Source: JALYYC01 sp963795805 (GTDB lineage Bacteria > Chloroflexota > Dormibacteria > CF-121). Taken from it: a DNA stretch of 64,000 nucleotides. Position 1 is the stretch's first letter. Each line of letters opens with the position of its first letter. The translations under genes and the position numbers were made by a program. The notes beneath the pieces were generated by a model. That model had not been told where the DNA came from. It did no database searches and saw nothing but the letters and a program-made list of their open reading frames with translations. The stretch covers positions 682,001 through 746,000 of the forward strand of contig CAWCIV010000004.1 in the NCBI GenBank assembly GCA_963795805.1, read 5' to 3'. Positions 24,009-33,277 of the stretch are shown here, piece by piece.

Positions 24009-25423
24009 ATGGCAACAGTAATCCCCAAGATCGACGTCGGCGATAACTACAAGGAGAAGTACGGGTTCTTCGATACGGAGAGCTACGTCTTCAAGGCCAA
24101 GCGTGGTCTCAGCGAGGAGGTCGTCAAGGAGATCTCCTGGATGAAGAGCGAGCCGGAGTGGATGACGAAGTTCCGCCTGCGCGCGCTCCAGATCTGGGAG
24201 AAAAAGGAAATGCCGACGTGGGGAGCCGATCTCTCGACGATCGACTTCCAGAACATCTATTACTACCTCAAGTCGACCGAGAAGCATGGGCAAGACCTGG
24301 GATGACGTCCCGGCCGACATCAAGAACACCTTCGACCGTTTGGGCGTACCGCAGGCGGAGCGGAAGTTCCTGGCCGGCGTCGCCGCCCAGTACGAGTCCG
24401 AGGTCGTCTACCACTCCCTCCACAAGGAGCTGGAGTCGAAGGGCGTGATCTTCACCGATACGGACAGCGCGCTCCGCGATCACCCGGACCTCTTCAAGGA
24501 GTATTTCGGGACGATCATCCCGCCCGGTGACAACAAGCTCGCCGCCCTCAACAGCGCGGTCTGGTCGGGCGGCTCCTTCATCTATGTGCCGAAGGGCGTC
24601 AAGGTCGAGATCCCGCTGCAGGCCTACTTCCGGATCAACGCCGAGAACATGGGTCAGTTCGAGCGGACCCTGATCATCTGCGACGAGGACAGCTTCGTGC
24701 ACTACATCGAAGGCTGCACGGCCCCGATCTACACCACCGACTCGCTCCACTCGGCCGTGGTCGAGATCATCGTCAAGCGCGGCGCGCGCTGCCGCTACAC
24801 GACGGTGCAGAACTGGTCGACCAACGTCTACAACCTGGTCACCAAGCGGGCGGTGGCCTACGGCGACGCCACCATGGAATGGGTTGACGGCAACCTCGGC
24901 TCCCAGATCACGATGAAATATCCGTCGATCTACCTGATGGAGCCGGGTGCCAAAGGCGATGTCCTGAGCGTGGCCTTCGCCGGAAAGGGCCAGCACCAGG
25001 ATGCCGGAGGCAAGGCGGTCCACGTCGCGCCCAACACCAGCTCGAACATCGTCTCGCAAGTCGATCTCGAAGAACGGCGGCCGCACCTCATACCGGGGCC
25101 TGGTCAAGGTCTACCCCGGCGCCAAGAACTCGAAGTCGTTCGTCCGCTGCGACGCCTTGCTGCTCGACGACCAGTCCCGGTCGGACACGTACCCCACCAC
25201 CGAGGTGGACGAGGAGCAGGTCAAGATCGGGCACGAGGCGACCGTCAGCAAGGTGTCCGACGAGCAGCTCTTCTACCTGCAGAGCCGCGGGATCACCAAG
25301 GCAGAGGCGGAGACGATGATCGTCAACGGGTTCATCGAGCCTTTCACCAAGGAGCTTCCGATCGAGTACGCCGTCGAGCTGAACCGGTTGATCCAGCTCG
25401 AAATGACGGGCTCGATTGGCTAG
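24009..25423 (+). CDS. sufB: SufB scaffold protein, split by two frameshifts
   Basis: Fe-S assembly scaffold subunit. The N-terminal piece (24009 to about 24290; YGFFDTESYVFKAKRGLSEE) is followed, after a GGG run at 24288-24290, by a second frame with KTWDDVPADIKNTFDRLG, FIYVPKGV, HYIEGCTAPIYT and MKYPSIYLMEPGAKGD. Another single-base insertion near 25056 moves to a third frame with NGGRTSYRGLVKVYPGAKNS and SRGITKAEAETMIVNGF. Removing one base at each point gives one protein of about 470 residues, the normal length. Essential in organisms with SUF as the main system, so real inactivation is unlikely. The stop overlaps the sufD GTG (TAGTG). Confidence 0.9.
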
Positions 25424-26702
25424 TGGGCTTTAACCGGGACGCGGTCGAGCAGCTCAGCGCCCAGCAGGGCGAACCGGAGCTGGCTGCGCGCCCGGCGGCT
25501 CTCCGCCTTCGAGGTCTATGAGGGGATGGCCATGCCGGACACCAGGCGGCATGAGGACTGGCGTCAGGCCGACCTCAAGGGCCTCGACCTGGAGAGCTAT
25601 GCCCCCTTCCAGCAACCGAACGGAGTCGGCCCCTGCCAGCATTGTCGGTGACGCCGCTGGCGTGCTCCGGCAGCGCGGCACCTCGCCGGCTCGCGTCGAA
25701 GCTGGGCGACGGAGCTGGCGGCGAAGGGCGTAGTCTTCATGCCCGCTCGGCGAGGCGGCCCGGACCCATCCGCGACTGGTCGACCAGTATCTCTTCAGCG
25801 CGCTCAAGCCGGAACGCGACAAGTTCGCCGCCCTGCACGCCGCCCTCTTCAGTGGCGGCACGTTCCTCTACGTGCCGGACGGGGTGGTCATCGATCGGCC
25901 GCTGGTGAGCCAGTTCTGGTCGGCCGGGTCGGGCGCGGCGGTACTGCCACATACCCTGGTCGTGGCCGGGAAGGGATCCTCCTTCCAGATACGTCGACGA
26001 GTTCCTCAGTGGCGACCGGCAGGAGACGGCGATCGCCAGCGGCTCGGCCGAGGTCTTCCTCGAGGAGGGGGCCAACCTCGGCTACGTCGCCCTCCAGCGG
26101 TGGAGCATCAACACCTGGCAGTTCGCCAACCAGCGGTTCCATCTCGGACGCGATGCCCAGCTCAAGATGGTCGACGTCGCCCTCGGCGGGCGCTTCGCCC
26201 GGCTTCGCGTGGAAGCAATGCTCGAGGGTGCCGGCTCGAGTGCCGATCTGAAAGGCCTGTTTTTTGGGACCGGCGATCAAGTCTTCGACTTCCGCACCAT
26301 GCAGGACCACATCGCCGCCCACACTACCTCCGACCTGCTCTTCAAGGGGGCCCTGCGCGACCGCGCGCGGAGCGTCTATGTGGGCGTGGTCCGGGTGGAG
26401 ACGACGGCGCCCGGCACCTCCGCCAACCAGGCGAACCGCAACCTGCTGCTTTCGGAGAAGGCGCGGGCCACCTCGGAACCGATCCTCGAGATCCTGAACA
26501 ACGACATCCAGCGTTGCAGCCACGGGGCGACCGTCGGCCCGGTCGACCCGAGCACCTCTTCTACCTGGTCAGCCGGGGCATCCCACGCTTGCAGGCCGAG
26601 CGGATGCTGGTGGAGGGCTTCCTCGGCGAGATGATCGACCGGATCCCGGTGCAGCATGCCCGCGAGATCGTCGAGCAGGAGCTGGCTGCCAGGATTGACT
26701 AG
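25423..26702 (+). CDS. sufD: SufD scaffold protein, split by several frameshifts
   Basis: Partner of SufB and SufC. GTG at 25423 begins GFNRDAVEQLSAQQGEPE. Single-base changes then break the frame near 25480, in 25630-25745 (at least two), near 25988 and near 26550. Between them the expected SufD blocks can be read: FEVYEGMAMPDT, ALKPERDKFAALHAA, FLYVPDGVVIDRP, VALQRWSINTWQFA, SDLLFKGALRDRARSVY, NNDIQRCSHGATVGP and SRGIPRLQAERMLVEGF. The corrected protein would be about 425 residues. Several independent indels in one essential gene suggest poor consensus quality rather than decay. Confidence 0.85.
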
Positions 26703-27009
26703 GCGGCGGGTCGCGGCGACGGCTGACCTGCCGCTCGAATCGATGACGCAGGTCGAGGTCGATGGTGTCCCGATCTGCCTCGTACACGCCGAGGACGACA
26801 ACTTCTACGCGATCAGCGACGTCTGCACCCACGAGGATTATTCCCTCTGCGAGGGCGATTTGTGGGAGATGTCGGTCGAGTGCCCGCGGCACGGATCCCG
26901 CTTCGACCTCCGAACCGGGAAGGTCACCGGGCTGCCCGCCGTGATCCCGGCCAAGACCTACCCGGTGACGGTCGAGAACGGCGAGATTTTCGTGGAGCTG
27001 GCGGACTAG
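26695..27009 (+). CDS. Rieske-type ferredoxin of the SUF operon
   Basis: A 104-residue [2Fe-2S] Rieske protein. The cluster motifs are CTHEDYSLCEGD (Cys-x-His) and CPRHGSRFDLRTG (Cys-x-x-His). TTG at 26695 overlaps the sufD stop and gives the N-terminus TRRRVAATADLPLESM, matching the family start. It resembles non-haem dioxygenase ferredoxins that sit inside SUF operons in many high-GC bacteria, where it is thought to supply electrons or be a client. Intact frame. Confidence 0.9.
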   Translation: MTRRRVAATADLPLESMTQVEVDGVPICLVHAEDDNFYAISDVCTHEDYSLCEGDLWEMSVECPRHGSRFDLRTGKVTGLPAVIPAKTYPVTVENGEIFVELAD

Positions 27010-27012
27010 ACT
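27007..27012 (+). promoter_or_regulatory. -10 box of sufT (TAGACT), leaderless
   Basis: TAGACT overlaps the stop codon of the Rieske gene and ends five bases before the ATG at 27018. There is no Shine-Dalgarno. sufT may thus have its own promoter inside the operon. Confidence 0.45.
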
Positions 27013-27017
27013 GTAAG

Positions 27018-27352
27018 ATGACAGAAACGGCGCAAACGGCCGAGGCGCCCACGTCCGACCTCCGGGCCCAGATCGTGAGCCAGTTGGAGACCTGCAAGGA
27101 TCCCGAGATCGGCCTGGACATCATGAGCCTGGGGCTGGTCTACGAGCTGAACATCGAGGCGGCAATGTCCTGGTCAAGATGACGCTGACGGCGATCGGGT
27201 GCCCCTGGGCCCAGGAACTCTTCGACGAGGTCAAGAAGAAGGTCGAAGAGGTCCCGGGCGTCGAGGCTTGCACCGTCGAGCTGGTCTACTCTCCGCCCTG
27301 GAGTGCCGACATGATGAGCGACGATGCCAAGATGGAGCTCGGCTTCCTCTAA
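27018..27352 (+). CDS. sufT: SufT/PaaD-like MIP18-family protein, split by one frameshift
   Basis: Fe-S assembly accessory factor of the DUF59 family. The first frame reads VSQLETCKDPEIGLDIMSLGLVYELNIE; a one-base deletion near 27160 then shifts the frame, which continues NVLVKMTLTAIGCPWAQEL and VELVYSPPWSADMMSDDAK to the stop. The corrected length is about 111 residues. Asp in DPEIGLDI and the Cys in GCPWA are the conserved features of the family. Last gene of the SUF cluster. Confidence 0.85.
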
Positions 27353-27356
27353 CGAT

Positions 27357-27498
27357 TTAGAACAGCAGGAAGGCGACCGCAGGAAGGCCAGGCCGGCCTG
27401 GAGCAGGCCGAAGGGAGCCTTGAAGTTCATCCGGCTCCGATCGCATCCAGGACGAAGCAGATGAGCGCGATGATCAAGAAAAGCGTGTGCAGCGACAT
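27357..27498 (-). CDS. small hydrophobic membrane protein, frameshifted
   Basis: ATG at 27498 is preceded by GGAGG (27504-27508 on the minus strand) and encodes MSLHTLFLIIALICFVLDAI, one membrane segment. A frame change near 27430 continues MNFKAPFGLLQAGLAFL, and another near 27380 continues VAFLLF to a TAA at 27357. Corrected, it is about 47 residues with two short transmembrane helices. Similar tiny two-helix proteins are common in high-GC bacteria but have no known function. It is easily missed because of the two indels. Confidence 0.55.
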
Positions 27499-27697
27499 GA
27501 ACACCTCCAGAACAAATTTGGCGCCATCGTACCCTGAATTCGGGCGGCGTAGCCGACCTGCTGACGTAACACCAGCGGGCGGGAGCCGTGGCAGCGGTGC
27601 CATCGGCCTGTTACCGGCGCGAAGCCTCGGCCGTAATGGACCCTCCGTAGCATTCGGCCTAGCTCGAAACATTACGACGGAAGTGGGGGTAAGGCGG

Positions 27698-29294
27698 TTG
27701 TCGCTGCTCGATCGAATTCAGAAATCCCAGGGTGAACCTCCTGCGCCCGCCTCCAGCCCAAGGCACCCACGTATCCCAGCCAATCTGGGAATCAGCCGCC
27801 TGCCCCGTCCGCCAGACCCGTCGGCGCCTGGTCCGACCCCTGCTGCGCCGCCGCGGCCGTCGGTTGCCGCCGCCCCGCTTGCCGCTCGGGTGGCTGCCGC
27901 CGAGACGGCGCCGGCTCCCGCACCCGCCCAGTCCAGCTTCTCGCTGAACCCCAACGCCAACCTGAACGACCTTCCGGAGGCCGAGCGGTTCCACCGGATC
28001 AAGGCTGCCGTCCACGACCGGATCATCGGCGAGCTCGGCGAGCGCGCCAACGATCTCGATCGGGAGTCGATCATCCAGCGAGCCGAGGAGGTCCTCGACA
28101 TCTACCTCAGCGCTCGCCGGGTCAACCTCGACAAACCAGGCCGCGAACGGCTGCTGGCCATGCTGCTGGCCGACATCCTGGGCTTCGGCCCGCTGGATAT
28201 CCTCCTCGCCGACGACGCGATCTCGGACATCATGGTCAACGGCCCGAACAAGGTCTTCATCGAGCGAAACAACAACATGCAGCGGGCCGCGATCAAGTTC
28301 GACAGTGACCAGCACCTCATGCAGATGATTCAGCGCATCGTCACCGGCGTCGGACGCCGCGTGGACGAGAGCTCGCCGATGGTCGACGCCCGCCTCCCCG
28401 ATGGTGCTCGCGTCAACGTCATCATCCCGCCGCTGGCGGTTCGAGGTGCCTCGATCACCATCCGCAAGATGCGCCGCGACCCGCCTGCAGATCGCGGACC
28501 TGATCAAGCAACGGAAGCCTGACCGAGCAGATGGCGGACTTCCTCAAGGCCTGCGTCAATGCGCGCATGAACATCGTCGTGGCCGGCGGTGGTGGTTCGG
28601 GCAAGACGACGACGCTCAACATGCTCTCCGCCTTCATCCCCTCGGACGAACGCATCATCACGGTCGAGGACGCCGCTGAGCTCCAGCTGCGCCAGATCCA
28701 CGTGATCCGGCTGGAGACCCGTCCGGCCAACGTCGAAGGCAAAGGTGGGGTGTCAGCATCCGAGACCTCGTGATCAACACCCTCCGGATGCGCCCTGACC
28801 GGATCGTCGTCGGTGAGGTCCGAAGCGGCGAGGCGCTGGACATGCTCCAGGCCATGAACACCGGCCATGACGGCTCGCTGACATCGGTGCATGCCAACAC
28901 GCCGCGCGACTCGATCGCTCGCCTGGAGACCCTTGTCCTGATGGCGGGAATGGAACTTCCCTCGCGGGCCATCCGCGAGCAGATCGCGTCGGCCGTGAAC
29001 GTCATCATCCAGCAAAACCGGATGCGTGACGGAACTCGAAAGGTCACCTACATCTCGGAACTCACCGGCATCGACGGCGACCAGATCTCTTTGCAGGACA
29101 TCTTCGTCTACAAGCAGACGGGCTACGAGAGCGGGAAAGTAGCTGGGATGCATACAGCGACCGGCGCGATCCCGAAGATCATGGAGCTGCTGGAGTCCAC
29201 GGGCAACGCGGTGCCGCTCGAATATTTCGAGCCGGCTGCTGGCAGCGGCTACGTGAAGCCGAAACGCCTCCAGGTCGTGAAGGACGCGGCCTGA
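27698..29294 (+). CDS. CpaF/TadA-type secretion ATPase, split by three frameshifts
   Basis: Cytoplasmic ATPase of the Tad/Flp pilus or type II-like secretion family. TTG start at 27698 gives SLLDRIQKSQG, then a Pro/Ala-rich linker, then the N-terminal domain and core (GFGPLDILLADDAISDIMVNG, SSPMVDARLPDGARVNVIIPP). Indels near 28485, 28516 and 28750 move the frame, with IADLIKQR, NIVVAGGGGSGKTTTLNM (Walker A), IITVEDAAELQL, RPDRIVVGEVRSGEALDML (Walker B) and HANTPRDSIARLETL spread over the pieces. The corrected length is about 530 residues. The usual tadB/tadC and pilin genes are not next to it in this window. Confidence 0.88.
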
Positions 29295-29340
29295 GCCAGG
29301 CCCGCCACCGCCCGTCCCCACGCGTGGCAGACTTGCAGCT

Positions 29341-30420
29341 ATGCCCCCCAAGGCAGCAACGCCCTTCGCGCTCGAGCTCGACCGCCGGGTCGCGGAGGGT
29401 GCCCGTGGCGTGCTGTACGAAAAGCTCGCGGACAACCAGGTTCGCTGCGTCGCGTGCGCCCATCGCTGCCTGATCAAGGACGGCCTTCGTGGGATCTGCA
29501 AGGTCCGCTACAACCGGGGCGGAGTCCTGATGGTGCCGCACGGCTACGTGGGCGCGCTGCAGTGTGACCCGATCGAGAAGAAGCCGTTCTTCCATGCCTA
29601 CCCCGGGTCGGACGCCCTCACCTTCGGCATGCTCGGATGCGATTTACACTGCGGGTACTGCCAAAATCACTTAACGTCGCAAGCACTCCGTGACCCGGAC
29701 GCGCTGGTCGAGCCGATGGACTGCACCCCGGCGCAACTCGTGGACGCCGCCCGGCGGCAGGGTGCCCGGGTCGTGGCCACCTCCTACAACGAGCCCCTGA
29801 TCACGTCCGAGTGGGCGGTCCAGGTGTTCTCGCAGGCGCGATCCCAGGACCTGGCCACCGCTTACATCTCCAACGGCAATGCCACGCGCGAGGTCCTCGA
29901 GTACATCCGTCCCTCGACCGATTTGTACAAGATCGACCTCAAGTCGATGCGTGACAAGAACTACCGCTCGTTGGGGGGCAAGCTCGAGAACATCCTGAAC
30001 GGCATTCGGATGGTCCACGTGATGGGCTTCTGGCTCGAGATTGTGACCCTGATCATCCCCGGCTTCAACGACGGTGAGGACGAGTTGCGCGAGATCGCCG
30101 GCTTCCTCTATGACGTATCGCCGAGCATCCCCTGGCACGTCACCGCCTTCCACAAGGACTACAAGATGCGGGATAACGACAACACGACGCCGGCGGCACT
30201 CCTGCGGGCGGCCGCGATCGGCGAGGCCGCGGGCCTGGAGTTTGTCTACGCCGGCAACCTCCCCGGCCGGGTCGGCCGGTACGAGGATACGCGCTGCCCC
30301 GGCTGTGGCACGACCCTGGTCCGGCGCGTCGGCTACCGGATTCTGGAGAACCGTCTGTCAGGTCGTGGCCGCTGCGATCGCTGCGAGCGACCGATTCCAG
30401 GCGTCTTCGGTCAAGACTAG
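29341..30420 (+). CDS. amrS: AmrS-like radical SAM enzyme (AmmeMemoRadiSam family)
   Basis: A 359-residue radical SAM protein. The cluster motif is GCDLHCGYCQN (Cys-x3-Cys-x2-Cys). An N-terminal region with RCVACAHRCLIKDGLRGICKV (four Cys) and a C-terminal ribbon (TRCPGCGTTL, GRCDRCERP) flank the barrel. This matches the radical SAM member of the AmmeMemoRadiSam set, formerly annotated as a pyruvate-formate-lyase activator. The usual partners MEMO1 and AMMECR1 are not adjacent. Substrate unknown. The frame is intact, and it marks the end of the frameshift-rich stretch. Confidence 0.88.
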   Translation: MPPKAATPFALELDRRVAEGARGVLYEKLADNQVRCVACAHRCLIKDGLRGICKVRYNRGGVLMVPHGYVGALQCDPIEKKPFFHAYPGSDALTFGMLGCDLHCGYCQNHLTSQALRDPDALVEPMDCTPAQLVDAARRQGARVVATSYNEPLITSEWAVQVFSQARSQDLATAYISNGNATREVLEYIRPSTDLYKIDLKSMRDKNYRSLGGKLENILNGIRMVHVMGFWLEIVTLIIPGFNDGEDELREIAGFLYDVSPSIPWHVTAFHKDYKMRDNDNTTPAALLRAAAIGEAAGLEFVYAGNLPGRVGRYEDTRCPGCGTTLVRRVGYRILENRLSGRGRCDRCERPIPGVFGQD

Positions 30421-30423
30421 AAT
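30418..30423 (+). promoter_or_regulatory. -10 box before korA (TAGAAT)
   Basis: TAGAAT overlaps the amrS stop and ends ten bases before the GTG at 30434. There is no Shine-Dalgarno, so the leader would be only a few bases. Confidence 0.35.
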
Positions 30424-30433
30424 CACGCTGGTC

Positions 30434-32305
30434 GTGCCAACTGAACTGAGCCGGCGGGAACTGTCCTGGGTGATCGGCGGTCCCCAGGGGGGCGGCATCA
30501 ATGCCTCAGCCGAGATCTACGCCAAAGCCCTGATGCGCGGGGGCCTGCACGTGTTCGCCAACATCGAATTTCACTCCAACATCATGGGCAAGCACAGCTA
30601 TTACCGCGTCACGGCCGCTCCCGTCCCGGTGCGCTCTCACATTGACGCGATCCACATGCTGGTGGCGCTCGACCAGGAGACACTGTTCGGCGACGCCGTC
30701 GAGCGCAAGCACTATCCGAGCCACAGCGGCCACGTCCACCAGGTGGCGCCCCGGGGTGGGATCGTCTACGACGCCGACCTGAAAATCGACGATGCCCGAT
30801 TCGGCAGGGACGACGTCCTCCTGTATCCGATTCCTTTTTTCGAGGTGCTGGAGGAGGCGCTCGGGCAGGTTGGTAAAGGCGGGCAGTCGCGGAAATACAT
30901 CGTGATGCGAAACACCGTGGCGCTGGGCGCGTCGATCGGCATCGCGGGATTCGACGAGTCCCTGCTCTTCGAGGCAATCCGTGACGAGTTCCATGGCCGG
31001 AAAGCCGAGGCGGCCGAGATGAACATCGCGGCGGTGCGGGCGGCCGCCGCCTACGCGCGCGATCATTTTCCCCGGCGTCCCGAGCGCCAATTGGCGCCGG
31101 TGCCGCCGGCGGAGCGCCGGCCGCGGCTCCTGATCAAGGGCTTCCAGGCCGTCGGGATTGCCAAGCTGAAGGCTGGGCTTGGGATGCAGACCTACTACCC
31201 GATCAGCCCCGCCACCGACGAGAGTGTCTACCTGGAGCAGAAAGGCCCGGAGTACCAGCTGACGGTCGTCCAGTGCGAAGACGAGATCTCGAGTATCAAC
31301 ATGGCGATCGGCGCGGCGCACATGGGCGTTCGCGCGGCGACCTCGACCGCCGGCCCGGGCTTCGCCCTGATGTCAGAAGGGTTCGGCTTTGCCGCCATCA
31401 CGGAGGCGCCCGGTCCTGTGGTGTTTCTCTGGCAGCGCGGCGGTCCGAGCACCGGCCTCCCGACCCGGACCGAGCAGGCGGACCTGCAGTTCGCGCTTCA
31501 TCCGGCGCATGGCGACTTCCCCCACATCGTCATCGCCTCGGGTGACATCGATGAGGCCTTTTACGACAGCTTCGAGAGCTTCAACTGGGCGGATCGGTAC
31601 CAGGTTCCGGTGGTCGTCTTGCTCGAGAAGTTCCTCGCGTCATCGCTGTTCACGAGCGATCGGATCGATACGAGCCGCTTACGGATCGATCGCGGCCTCG
31701 TCTTCACACCGTCAAGCCCGGAGAGGAACGGCTACCGTCGCCATGCCCTCACGGCGAACGGCGTCAGCCCACGATCGGTGCCGGGAACGGCCGGGGGCAT
31801 CTTTTCGACCACGAGCGACGAACACGATCCGCAGGGTCACATCACCGAGGGCATCGAAAACCGGATCGCCATGATGCGCAAGCGCATGGAGAAGCTCGAG
31901 ACCGCCGCCCGTGAAATCCCGGAAGCCTTCAAATGGAAGCTTTACGGGCCGCCCCGTGCCGACCTGACGCTCCTCGGCTGGGGCTCGACCAAGGGAGCGA
32001 TTCTGGATGCCGTTCCGGAGCTCGAGGCCGACGGCCGGAGTGTGAATTATTTGCAGGTCCGGTTGATGCGGCCCTTCCCGGCGGAGGACGTTCAGCGCAT
32101 CCTGCAGGAGGCCACCACGACGGTCCTGATCGAAGCCAACTACAGTGCGCAGCTCGGCGCCTTGATCCGCGAACATACAGGCATCGCCCTACAGCATCGC
32201 GTCCTGAAGTACGATGGCCGGCCGTTTTCCCGCAACGAGGTCGTCGAGGGGGTCAGGTCCGCCCTCGCTGAGCGCCAACGCGACGTGATGGTGTCGCATG
32301 CCTGA
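30434..32305 (+). CDS. korA: 2-oxoacid:ferredoxin oxidoreductase, fused gamma-alpha subunit (KorA-like)
   Basis: A 623-residue subunit of a CoA-dependent 2-oxoacid (probably 2-oxoglutarate) ferredoxin oxidoreductase. The N-terminal gamma domain (about 1-200) begins WVIGGPQGGGINASAE; the alpha domain follows from about GFQAVGIAKLKAGLGMQTYYPISPATDES, with TSTAGPGFALMSEGFG and QRGGPSTGLPTRTEQADL. This two-gene organisation is that of the oxygen-tolerant KorAB of actinobacteria, which can replace 2-oxoglutarate dehydrogenase in the TCA cycle. GTG 30434 is the most upstream reasonable start. korB overlaps its end by eight bases. Confidence 0.93.
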   Translation: MPTELSRRELSWVIGGPQGGGINASAEIYAKALMRGGLHVFANIEFHSNIMGKHSYYRVTAAPVPVRSHIDAIHMLVALDQETLFGDAVERKHYPSHSGHVHQVAPRGGIVYDADLKIDDARFGRDDVLLYPIPFFEVLEEALGQVGKGGQSRKYIVMRNTVALGASIGIAGFDESLLFEAIRDEFHGRKAEAAEMNIAAVRAAAAYARDHFPRRPERQLAPVPPAERRPRLLIKGFQAVGIAKLKAGLGMQTYYPISPATDESVYLEQKGPEYQLTVVQCEDEISSINMAIGAAHMGVRAATSTAGPGFALMSEGFGFAAITEAPGPVVFLWQRGGPSTGLPTRTEQADLQFALHPAHGDFPHIVIASGDIDEAFYDSFESFNWADRYQVPVVVLLEKFLASSLFTSDRIDTSRLRIDRGLVFTPSSPERNGYRRHALTANGVSPRSVPGTAGGIFSTTSDEHDPQGHITEGIENRIAMMRKRMEKLETAAREIPEAFKWKLYGPPRADLTLLGWGSTKGAILDAVPELEADGRSVNYLQVRLMRPFPAEDVQRILQEATTTVLIEANYSAQLGALIREHTGIALQHRVLKYDGRPFSRNEVVEGVRSALAERQRDVMVSHA

Positions 32306-33251
32306 GGCCGTTTTGGCGCCTCGCAAGTTCACGCTCGCCGAGTACAAGACGGATGTCCACGTCGACTGGTGCCCGGGCTGCGGCGACTTCGGCATCCTGA
32401 GCTCGATCCAGCAAGCGTTTGTCCAGCTCCAGATCCCACCGCACCGGATCGCCATGATCTCCGGCATCGGTTGCTCGGGGAAGACGCCACACTACGTCGA
32501 CACCTACGGCCTCCACACGCTGCACGGCCGGGCGCTGCCCGTCGCGACAGGGGCCAAGCTCGCCAATCGCCAGCTGACGGTTGTAGCGGTTGGCGGCGAC
32601 GGCGACGGCTACGGGATCGGCGCCGGGTATTTCGTCAACAGCGGCCGGCGCAACGTTGACATGACCTACATCGTCTTCAACAACGGCGTCTACGGGCTCA
32701 CCAAGGGCCAGGCGTCGCCGACGCTGGCCAAGGGCCTGAAGACCAAGTCGATGCCGGAACCCTCGATCCAGGAAGGCATCAACCCGCTGGCGGTGGCGCT
32801 CGGGGCCGGCTATACCTGGATCGGCCGCGGCTACGCCCTCGACGTCAAGCACCTGGTCTCCCTCGTCGTCCAGGCGATCAGCCACAAAGGAACCGCATTC
32901 CTTGACGTCTTTCAGACTTGTCCCGTTTACAACGACCTCCGAACCAAAGATTGGTACGCCGGTGAGGACATCGGCCGACCCCGGCTGCGCCGGCTGGACG
33001 CTGATCCTGACTGGGATCCGGTCGTCAAGGACCCGAAAAGCGTCGACGAGATGGTGGAGAAGAAGACCCGCGCGCTCAAGGCGTCGTACGAGACCCAGGA
33101 TCGGCTGGCCATTGGGCTGTTCTACAAGGTCGAGCTGCCGACCTACGATGACCAGCTGGCCGCCAAGGTGCCTGCGCTTCGCGATCACCCGCTGGTCGAT
33201 CTCCCGCTCTACGAGCGGGATGTTGATCGCCTCTTCGACGAGCTGGCGTAG
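32298..33251 (+). CDS. korB: 2-oxoacid:ferredoxin oxidoreductase beta subunit (KorB)
   Basis: TPP-binding subunit of 317 residues. HVDWCPGCGDFGIL provides cysteines for the [4Fe-4S] cluster; GIGCSGKTPHYVDTYGLHTLHGRA is the substrate region; VAVGGDGDGYGIGAGYF...NNGVYGLTKGQ is the TPP motif (GDG followed by NN). With KorA it oxidises a 2-oxoacid to its acyl-CoA and reduces ferredoxin; the 7Fe ferredoxin encoded 1.6 kb downstream is a plausible acceptor. ATG 32298, translationally coupled to korA. Confidence 0.95.
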   Translation: MPEAVLAPRKFTLAEYKTDVHVDWCPGCGDFGILSSIQQAFVQLQIPPHRIAMISGIGCSGKTPHYVDTYGLHTLHGRALPVATGAKLANRQLTVVAVGGDGDGYGIGAGYFVNSGRRNVDMTYIVFNNGVYGLTKGQASPTLAKGLKTKSMPEPSIQEGINPLAVALGAGYTWIGRGYALDVKHLVSLVVQAISHKGTAFLDVFQTCPVYNDLRTKDWYAGEDIGRPRLRRLDADPDWDPVVKDPKSVDEMVEKKTRALKASYETQDRLAIGLFYKVELPTYDDQLAAKVPALRDHPLVDLPLYERDVDRLFDELA

Positions 33252-33277
33252 CGGGCCCAGGCCCCCGAGCACCCGGT

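Noticed and set aside
21549..27352. SUF genes as true pseudogenes
   Set aside because: Many single-base indels limited to one stretch, each restoring perfect family sequence when corrected, in genes normally essential; error is more likely than decay.
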